From Paenirhodobacter ferrireducens (GTDB lineage: Bacteria > Pseudomonadota > Alphaproteobacteria > Rhodobacterales > Rhodobacteraceae): a stretch of 64,000 bases of DNA. Below the pieces are notes generated by a model. That model made no database searches, was not told where the DNA came from, and was given only the letters and a program-made list of their open reading frames with translations. Shown here in pieces: positions 58,744-64,000 of this stretch (the stretch's first letter is position 1; each line of letters begins with the position of its first letter). Position numbers and translations under genes: made by a program. The stretch spans positions 62,001 through 126,000 of the forward strand of contig NZ_SAVB01000007.1 in assembly GCF_004022265.1 (NCBI RefSeq), in the 5' to 3' direction.

Positions 58744-60258
58744 ATGCTCGATTTCATCACACCGGATCCGGTGGCCATGCATGCGCGGCTGCGACCGGCG
58801 GCACTTGCCTGTATCGATCTCGCGACCGGACGGCGCTGGAGCTATGGCGCGCTTGACGCCGACATCCTGCGCGCCGTGAGGGTGCTTGCCGGCAAAGGGA
58901 TTTCGCGCGGTGAACGTGTCGCCGTCATCGCACGCAACTGCGTCGATTTGATCGTGCTGCAGCAGGCGCTGATGCGGCTCGGTGCGATCTTCGTGCCGCT
59001 GAACTGGCGGCTGTCCCTGCCCGAACTTGCACGGCTGCTGGCCGATTGCACGCCGAAGCTGGTCTATACCGATTTCGATGCGGCGCCGGTCCTGCCCGAG
59101 GGCTGCTGGCTGGAACAGGTCTCGACCTTCATCGACGAGGTCCGCGCCGCCGATCCGGCGCCGCGCCCGCCGCGCCACTCGGGCTTTGACACCTGCATCA
59201 TCCTTTACACCTCAGGCACCTCGGGAGTGCCGAAAGGGGCGCTGCTGACCTCGCAGTTCCTGCTCGCGACGGCGGTGAACTTCAACGTTCTGGGGGAGGT
59301 CGACACCGGCTGCGTCTTCCTGTGCGACAGCCCGATGTTCCATGTGATCGGCATCGTCACGCAGATCTGGCCGCCGATCCTGCGTGGCGGAACCTTCATC
59401 GTGTCGCCCGGCTTCGACCCCGAGGCGACGAACGAGCGCCTTGGTCACCCCGACTGGGGCGTCACGCATTACTTCTGTGTCCCGCAGATGGCCGAGGCGC
59501 TGCGCCACGCCGGCAATTTCGATCCGTCGCGCTGGCGCAGGCTCAAGGCCCTGTTCACCGGCGGCGCGCCGAACCCGCCCTCGCAGATCCGCTGGTGGCT
59601 CGATCACGGCGTCAAGATGGTCGACGGCTACGGCATGACCGAGACTGGCACCACGCTTGGCATGCCGCTGTCGCCCGAGATGCTGCGCGAGAAGGCCGGG
59701 GCGGTGGGGGTGGCAGGGCCGCTGACCAGCGTGAGCATCGTCGACGAGAACGACGAGGAGGTGCCCGACGGCGTTCCGGGTGAGGTGGTGATCTTCGGAC
59801 TGAATGTCACGCCGGGCTACTGGAACCGGCCGGAAGAGCGCGACCGGGCCTTTACCCCCGAGGGCGGCCTGCGTTCGGGCGATATCGGCGTGCGTGATGC
59901 GGACGGCTACATCACCATCGTCGATCGCCGCAAGGACATGTTCATCTCGGGCGGCGAGAACGTCTATCCGGTCGAGGTCGAGGCGGCGCTGATCCAGCAT
60001 GATGCGGTGCGCGAGGTCGCGGTGATCGGCATTCCCGATGAACGCTGGGGCGAGGTCGGCTGTGCCTATATCGTGCCGGCGCCGGGGCAGGCGCCGCAGG
60101 CGGCCGAGCTGGTCACGCATTGCCGCAGTCTGATCGCCCATTACAAGGTTCCGAAGGATTTCCGCCTCGTGCCCGAGCTGCCGCGGACCGGATCGGGTAA
60201 GGTGATGAAGCATGTGCTGCGCGATACGGCGCGGGCGGAGGTGGCGCCGGCGCGCTGA
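58744..60258 (+). CDS. Hydroxycinnamate-CoA ligase (feruloyl/p-coumaroyl-CoA synthetase)
   Basis: 504-residue adenylate-forming ligase: P-loop YTSGTSGVPKGALLT (~158), VDGYGMTETGTTL, A7/A8 RSGDIGVRDADGYITIVDRRKDM and SGGENVYPVEVE, catalytic Lys in RTGSGKVMKH. Activates ferulate or p-coumarate with CoA for the hydratase-lyase. Resembles the CouB/CouL-type ligases more than the feruloyl-CoA-synthase-type protein at 13853. Last gene before a strong terminator. Confidence 0.88.
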   Translation: MLDFITPDPVAMHARLRPAALACIDLATGRRWSYGALDADILRAVRVLAGKGISRGERVAVIARNCVDLIVLQQALMRLGAIFVPLNWRLSLPELARLLADCTPKLVYTDFDAAPVLPEGCWLEQVSTFIDEVRAADPAPRPPRHSGFDTCIILYTSGTSGVPKGALLTSQFLLATAVNFNVLGEVDTGCVFLCDSPMFHVIGIVTQIWPPILRGGTFIVSPGFDPEATNERLGHPDWGVTHYFCVPQMAEALRHAGNFDPSRWRRLKALFTGGAPNPPSQIRWWLDHGVKMVDGYGMTETGTTLGMPLSPEMLREKAGAVGVAGPLTSVSIVDENDEEVPDGVPGEVVIFGLNVTPGYWNRPEERDRAFTPEGGLRSGDIGVRDADGYITIVDRRKDMFISGGENVYPVEVEAALIQHDAVREVAVIGIPDERWGEVGCAYIVPAPGQAPQAAELVTHCRSLIAHYKVPKDFRLVPELPRTGSGKVMKHVLRDTARAEVAPAR

Positions 60259-60322
60259 CAAGGCGGCGGCGCGGCCGGGAAATCGCACTCCCCGCCACGC
60301 GTCGCGGCAGGTTTCCTCCCTG

Positions 60323-60376
60323 CCCGGGGGGGCCGGGGCCGGTTCCGGCCGGGCCGGACCCCCCGGGGCTTTTCTT
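60323..60376 (+). terminator. Strong intrinsic terminator of the hydroxycinnamate operon
   Basis: Long GC stem: CCCGGGGGGGCCGG... pairs with ...CCGGACCCCCCGGGG, then CTTTTCTTCT. Located ~65 bp after the ligase stop, before the convergent arsH. Confidence 0.8.
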
Positions 60377-60416
60377 CTGTCGCAAGGCGGGCCGGCCGTG
60401 CCGCGCGCCGCGCGTC

Positions 60417-61145
60417 TCAGGTCGCGGCAGAGAGGTTCACTCGCGCCATCAGCGCTGCGGCGCTCTCCTTGCGCTCGGAATAGCGGTCCACGAGGTAATC
60501 GGCCCGGTCCCGGGTCAGGAGGGTGAATTTCATCAGCTCCTCCATCACGTCGACAATCCGGTCATAAAGCGGCGAGGGGCGCATCCGTCCGGCCTCGTCG
60601 AACTCCTGAAACGCCTTCGGCACCGAGGATTGGTTCGGGATCGTCAGCAGCCGCATCCAGCGCCCGAGAATGCGCATCTGATTGACTGCGTTGAAGCTTT
60701 GCGAGCCGCCCGAGACCTGGATCAGCGCCAGCGTCTTGCCCTGCGTCGGCCGTACCGCGCCCTCGGAAAGCGGGATCCAGTCGATCTGCGTCTTCATCAG
60801 CCCGGTCATCGCACCGTGGCGCTCGGGGCTCGACCAGACCATGCCCTCGCACCAGGCCACCAGGTCGCGCAACTCGCGCACCTTCGGGTGGCTCGCATCG
60901 GCGCCGTCATCGACCAGCGGCAGGCCGGAGGGGGTGAAGATCCGCACCTCGGCGCCGAGACGGACCAGGATGCGCCCGGCCTCCTCGGCGGCAAGGCGCG
61001 AGAAGCTGTGCAGCCGCAGCGAGCCGTAGAGCAGCAGGATGCGCGGCGGGTGCGACGCGGTCGCGGGGGCGAAGAGCCGGTCGCGGTCGATGCCGGGGAA
61101 CAGGGCGTCGTCGAGGTTGGGCGTCTCCGTCGGAGGTTCAGACAA
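60417..61145 (-). CDS. arsH: Arsenical resistance protein ArsH (NADPH-dependent FMN reductase)
   Basis: 242 residues. Start is a TTG at 61145 with GGAAGGA eight bases upstream; no ATG nearby. Flavodoxin-like: [21 protein letters not shown] (FMN phosphate loop), [22 protein letters not shown] (FMN contact/dimer, quoted in part). ArsH oxidises trivalent methyl- and aryl-arsenicals. 114 bp downstream of acr3, same strand, part of the ars cassette. Confidence 0.93.
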   Translation of the reverse strand: MSEPPTETPNLDDALFPGIDRDRLFAPATASHPPRILLLYGSLRLHSFSRLAAEEAGRILVRLGAEVRIFTPSGLPLVDDGADASHPKVRELRDLVAWCEGMVWSSPERHGAMTGLMKTQIDWIPLSEGAVRPTQGKTLALIQVSGGSQSFNAVNQMRILGRWMRLLTIPNQSSVPKAFQEFDEAGRMRPSPLYDRIVDVMEELMKFTLLTRDRADYLVDRYSERKESAAALMARVNLSAAT

Positions 61146-61259
61146 GGCGGTTTCCTTCCGGATCAGGGATCACCCGGCCGTCTTTTCCGGCCGGAGGGGA
61201 GGGCGGGGCGCCGCCTTGCGCGGGCCGGCGCAGTCGGGCGTGCGGGGGGATGCGGCCAC

Positions 61260-62279
61260 TCATGCCGGGAACCGGTCCCGGGTACGATTGGCGATGGCGA
61301 CGAGCGACAGCATCACCGGCACCTCGACCAGCACGCCGACCACGGTTGCCAGCGCCGCGCCGGAGTTCAGACCGAACAGGCCGATGGCGACGGCGACCGC
61401 CAGCTCGAAGAAGTTCGAGGTGCCGATCAGCGCACAGGGCGCCGCCACCCGGTGCGGCAGCTTCCAGGCCCAGGCCCAGACATAGCCAAGCGCGAAGATG
61501 CCATAGGATTGCAGCACGATCGGGGTGGCGATCAGCGCGATCAGCAGCGGCTGCGACACGATCACCGGCCCCTGAAAGCCGAACAGCAGCGCCACGGTCA
61601 TCAGCAGCCCGAGGACGGAGGCGGGCTTGATCCGGGCGGTGAAGGCCGAAACCGCCGCCACACCGCCGCGCGCGATCAGCCGGTACCGCGTCACGGTGCC
61701 GGCGATCAGCGGAATCACGATATAAAGGACGACCGACAGGATCAGCGTCTCCCACGGCACCGCGATCTCGGTCACACCAAGCAGGAAGGCGACGATCGGT
61801 GCGAAGGCCACGACCATGATCAGATCGTTCACCGACACTTGCACCAGCGTATAATTCGGGTCCCCCTTCGTCAGCTGCGACCAGACGAAAACCATCGCCG
61901 TGCAGGGCGCGGCGCCGAGCAGGATCAGCCCGGCGACGTATTCGGCCGCCCGATCGGGTGCGATCAGCGCGGCGAAAAGGTGCTCGAAGAACAGCACCGC
62001 CAGCGCGGCCATGGTGAAAGGCTTGATCAGCCAGTTCACCACCAAGGTGATGACCAGACCTTTCGGACGCCGCCCGACATCCTTGAGCGAGCCGAGGTCG
62101 ATGCCGATCATCATCGGATAGACCATCGCCCAGATCAGCACCGCGACAACGAGGTTCACCGAGGCGTATTCGAGCCCGGCCAGTGCGCCGAACAAGCCGG
62201 GCGCGAGGCTGCCCAGCACCAGCCCGGCAAGGATGCACAGGGCGACCCACAGGGTCAGTCCGCGTTCGAAGAGGCTCAT
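61260..62279 (-). CDS. acr3: Arsenite efflux permease ACR3
   Basis: 339 residues, ten predicted membrane helices. Essential ACR3 cysteine in [12 protein letters not shown] (C126) and [13 protein letters not shown] (Glu of the transport site). Exports As(III), driven by proton motive force. ATGA overlap with arsR, so it is coupled to its repressor. No arsC reductase is in this cluster. Confidence 0.95.
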   Translation of the reverse strand: MSLFERGLTLWVALCILAGLVLGSLAPGLFGALAGLEYASVNLVVAVLIWAMVYPMMIGIDLGSLKDVGRRPKGLVITLVVNWLIKPFTMAALAVLFFEHLFAALIAPDRAAEYVAGLILLGAAPCTAMVFVWSQLTKGDPNYTLVQVSVNDLIMVVAFAPIVAFLLGVTEIAVPWETLILSVVLYIVIPLIAGTVTRYRLIARGGVAAVSAFTARIKPASVLGLLMTVALLFGFQGPVIVSQPLLIALIATPIVLQSYGIFALGYVWAWAWKLPHRVAAPCALIGTSNFFELAVAVAIGLFGLNSGAALATVVGVLVEVPVMLSLVAIANRTRDRFPA

Positions 62280-62620
62280 GTGATGTCCTTCGCGGCAGGG
62301 AGGCAGCAGGCGCCGGCCGGCGACGGCGTCAGGCCGGAAATGAGATCGGTCAGCGGTGCAAGGGCAGCGGGGGTCAGAGCGTAGCAGATGCGCGGCCCGT
62401 CGATCTCGCCGGAGATCACGCCGGCGGCCTTCAGGATGCGCAGATGCTCGGAAACCGTGGACTGGGCCAGGCCGATCGCCTCGACGATCTCGCCCCCGAT
62501 GCAGCCCGGAGCCGCCTGCAGCATGCGCAGGATCCGGATCCGCGCCGGATGTGAGAGTGCCTTTGCCAGGGCGGCAATCTCCGCGTCCCGGGTCTGCCTG
62601 TCGTCGCTCCGGATCTGCAT
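62276..62620 (-). CDS. arsR: Arsenic-responsive repressor ArsR
   Basis: 114 residues from ATG 62620. SmtB/ArsR winged helix ([36 protein letters not shown]). Cysteines at 40, 79, 105 and 106; the vicinal C105-C106 pair near the C-terminus resembles the C-terminal As(III) site of Acidithiobacillus ArsR rather than the alpha-3 CxC site of E. coli. Operator 12 bp upstream. Confidence 0.93.
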   Translation of the reverse strand: MQIRSDDRQTRDAEIAALAKALSHPARIRILRMLQAAPGCIGGEIVEAIGLAQSTVSEHLRILKAAGVISGEIDGPRICYALTPAALAPLTDLISGLTPSPAGACCLPAAKDIT

Positions 62621-62631
62621 GGCTGCTCCAA

Positions 62632-62649
62632 TATCGTTGATCGTCGATA
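62632..62649. promoter_or_regulatory. ArsR operator
   Basis: TATCGTTGATCGTCGATA, palindromic at 7 of 9 paired positions, overlapping the predicted -10 and ending 12 bp before the arsR start. Confidence 0.65.
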
Positions 62650-62672
62650 AGCGAAGATTGCCCGAGATACAA
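62644..62672 (-). promoter_or_regulatory. Predicted ars promoter
   Basis: Minus strand: -35 TTGTAT (62672-62667), 17-bp spacer, -10 TATCGA (62649-62644). The -10 is inside the ArsR operator, so bound ArsR blocks polymerase. Confidence 0.55.
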
Positions 62673-62864
62673 GCCCCTTCGCGGGCGATGGCAGAGCCGG
62701 GGCATGCGAGGGGGCTGGCCGCTTCTGGTGGCGCGCTGTCACCGGCCCTGATGGCGGGAAAATTAAACCCAAATATGGGACCGGAGGTGGCTTCTGTTCC
62801 GCGAGCCGCTCGGTTAGGGTTCCCCTCGAAGCTTCGCTCCACCATCCCAAAACAGGCTGAAGAA

Positions 62865-63197
62865 ATGAAAAAGTTTAACGCCGCGCTGGTCGCGACGGCT
62901 GTTGCCTTGTGCGTGTCGACCCCGGCGCTCGCCGAGGACCTCGTGTTCACGCTGAAAAACGGCACCCATTCCGTGCTGAACAACTTCTACACGTCCCCGG
63001 TGGGCGTCAATGCTTGGGAAGACGACGTCTTCGGCGATCAGGTGCTCGAACCCGGTGAATCGATGGAGATCACCATCGCCGATGGCCGCAGCGTCTGCGA
63101 CTACGACATGCGCTTCGAATTCCAGGGCGACGAGCTCGACACCACGATCGACACGCAGAACCTGTGCGAGCTTGGTGAGTACACGATCCACGAATGA
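62865..63197 (+). CDS. Small exported protein of unknown function
   Basis: 110 residues from ATG 62865. Sec signal peptide residues 1-23 (MKKFNAALVATAVALCVS..ALA, cleaved before EDLVF). Mature 87-residue acidic domain with two cysteines (C78, C101), likely one disulfide, and a beta-rich pattern: LVFTLKNGTHSVLNNFYTSP, LEPGESMEITIADGRSVCDY, YDMRFEFQGDE. No family I can name. Divergent from arsR across 244 bp in which I see no further gene. Confidence 0.75.
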   Translation: MKKFNAALVATAVALCVSTPALAEDLVFTLKNGTHSVLNNFYTSPVGVNAWEDDVFGDQVLEPGESMEITIADGRSVCDYDMRFEFQGDELDTTIDTQNLCELGEYTIHE

Positions 63198-63233
63198 GGG
63201 ATCGGTGGGTGGCCTGCAGGCCCTCCGCGTCGC

Positions 63234-64000
63234 TCATCCGGCCTCGGCCTCGGCCGGGGCCGGGGCGGTGCTCGCGCAGGCCTCTGCAAAGGCTTCCGAG
63301 GCGCAGGCGAACTTGATCGCCTGCCAGCGCAGATAGTCGCGCACGAGCTGCGGTGCGATCCAGCACGCCCCGCGGTTGCTGGGCCGCGCCCAGCCGATCA
63401 ACCCGGCCTCGCGGGCCTGCGCGAACAGCCGCGCCGCATGGGTGCGCGAGATCCGGTAGCGGCTTGACAGCACCTTGGGCGAGACGGTGCCGACCCAGAT
63501 CGGCGCGGCCGCATCTTCGGCCGGCGGGGGCACATCCGCGATCAGGTCGTGCAGGATGCTGCTGCCGGAATCGGAACTGACGAATTTCGCGATGCTGGCG
63601 GGCGGCTTGTGCCAGTCGCGGCGGGCGGCCAGCATCCGCGCGAAGCGGGGCTGCGCGGCGTGCAGCAGCTCGGGCCGCGCCCGGGAAAGCGCCGCGCGAC
63701 CGCCGTCGTCGAGCCGGTCGAGCGCCCGCAAGTGGATGTCGAAATAGCGCCGGATCAGCCCTTCGCTCATCTCGCTCGCTTCGACGGCGCGTTGCCGGCC
63801 ATCGGCGCGCGCCAGCGGCGTGACGAAGCGATAGCGGCGCATCTCCATCAGGAATGTGTGCGCGGTGTTGCGGCTGGCGATGCCGCTGTCGCCGATTGCC
63901 CGCACCAGATTGGCGGGCGAGATCGGCGGGGCGGCCGGGTCGTGGCGGTGCTCGAAATGCAGCGCGATGGTGATCTGGCTCAGCATCCAGCGCTGCAGGT
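63234..64000 (-). CDS. Possible two-HTH DNA-binding protein, N-terminus outside window
   Basis: At least 250 residues; the frame is still open at the window edge, so the start is not known. Two segments look like winged helices: LVRAIGDSGIASRNTAHTFLMEMRRYRFV near the visible N-terminus and VLSSRYRISRTHAARLFAQAREAGLIGWARP in the second half (short quotes), followed by an Ala/Pro/Glu-rich tail. No named family recognised. Convergent with the exported-protein gene (37 bp). Confidence 0.6.
   Translation of the reverse strand, partial: LQRWMLSQITIALHFEHRHDPAAPPISPANLVRAIGDSGIASRNTAHTFLMEMRRYRFVTPLARADGRQRAVEASEMSEGLIRRYFDIHLRALDRLDDGGRAALSRARPELLHAAQPRFARMLAARRDWHKPPASIAKFVSSDSGSSILHDLIADVPPPAEDAAAPIWVGTVSPKVLSSRYRISRTHAARLFAQAREAGLIGWARPSNRGACWIAPQLVRDYLRWQAIKFACASEAFAEACASTAPAPAEAEAG

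Noticed and set aside
1-64000. Mobile elements, CRISPR arrays, tRNA or rRNA genes
   Set aside because: No transposase, integrase, regularly spaced repeats or structural-RNA-like sequences seen by eye; a covariance-model scan would be decisive.

Overview
The window is 64 kb of high-GC, gene-dense DNA from an alphaproteobacterium, most likely a Rhodobacter-like member of the Rhodobacteraceae. This rests on strong third-position GC, many ATGA-coupled starts, a fused indolepyruvate:ferredoxin oxidoreductase, AcuI, a PcaQ-type pca operon with the classical rhizobial/roseobacter PcaQ box, and an ACR3-ArsH arsenic cassette. I saw no rRNA, tRNA, CRISPR array, insertion sequence or replication origin. 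Nearly everything is catabolic: uptake systems, CoA ligases, hydratases, dehydrogenases and their local regulators, centred on aromatic (lignin-type) acids.

Layout. 1-2303 (+): end of an AtoE transporter gene, a YCII protein, muconolactone isomerase CatC and an SDR. 2359-4047 (-): a LysR regulator with an enol-lactone hydrolase. Together these look like a partial catechol-branch lower pathway without catA/catB. 4201-7159: an FAD protein, an Lrp-type regulator behind a leader full of TTCCGG/CCGGAA motifs, and a small serine hydrolase. 7198-20185: four transcription units (glcD-like + IOR; acuI + enoyl-CoA hydratase; gntR + feruloyl-CoA-synthase-like ligase; PotDABC-type ABC importer) in two divergent pairs. 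Each shared intergenic region carries the same AT-rich 17-bp element, so they look like one GntR regulon. 20364-31609: an RbsABC-type importer in which one permease is fused to a strictosidine-synthase-like beta-propeller and is followed by a second, free-standing propeller; then LysR, aldehyde dehydrogenase, SDR and a beta-decarboxylating dehydrogenase.

31616-37405: branched-chain 2-oxoacid dehydrogenase complex (E1 alpha, E1 beta, E2, E3) headed by an 84-residue ACT-like protein and divergent from a BkdR-type Lrp regulator. 37437-42849: protocatechuate branch pcaQ / pcaDCHG-pcaB / IclR regulator. 42978-51428: GntR regulator with two mirror-image operators, a branched-chain-type (Liv) ABC importer, then a complete class I P450 system (P450, putidaredoxin-like ferredoxin, FAD reductase), followed by a decayed remnant of glutathione-dependent formaldehyde dehydrogenase. 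That combination suggests uptake and oxidative O-demethylation of a methoxylated aromatic.

51956-60258: hydroxycinnamate (ferulate/p-coumarate) locus. A MarR repressor gene with MFS transporter, amidohydrolase and acyl-CoA dehydrogenase on one side, and aldehyde dehydrogenase, hydroxycinnamoyl-CoA hydratase-lyase and CoA ligase on the other, with a tandem operator between. 60417-62649: arsRBH-type arsenic resistance (arsR, ACR3, arsH). The end holds a small exported protein and a truncated two-HTH protein of unknown role.

Working together, these genes import plant-derived phenolic acids, activate and shorten their side chains, demethylate and open the ring through protocatechuate (and possibly catechol) to beta-ketoadipate. 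The last steps (pcaIJ/pcaF), the ring dioxygenase for catechol, and vanillate demethylase VanAB are not in this window.
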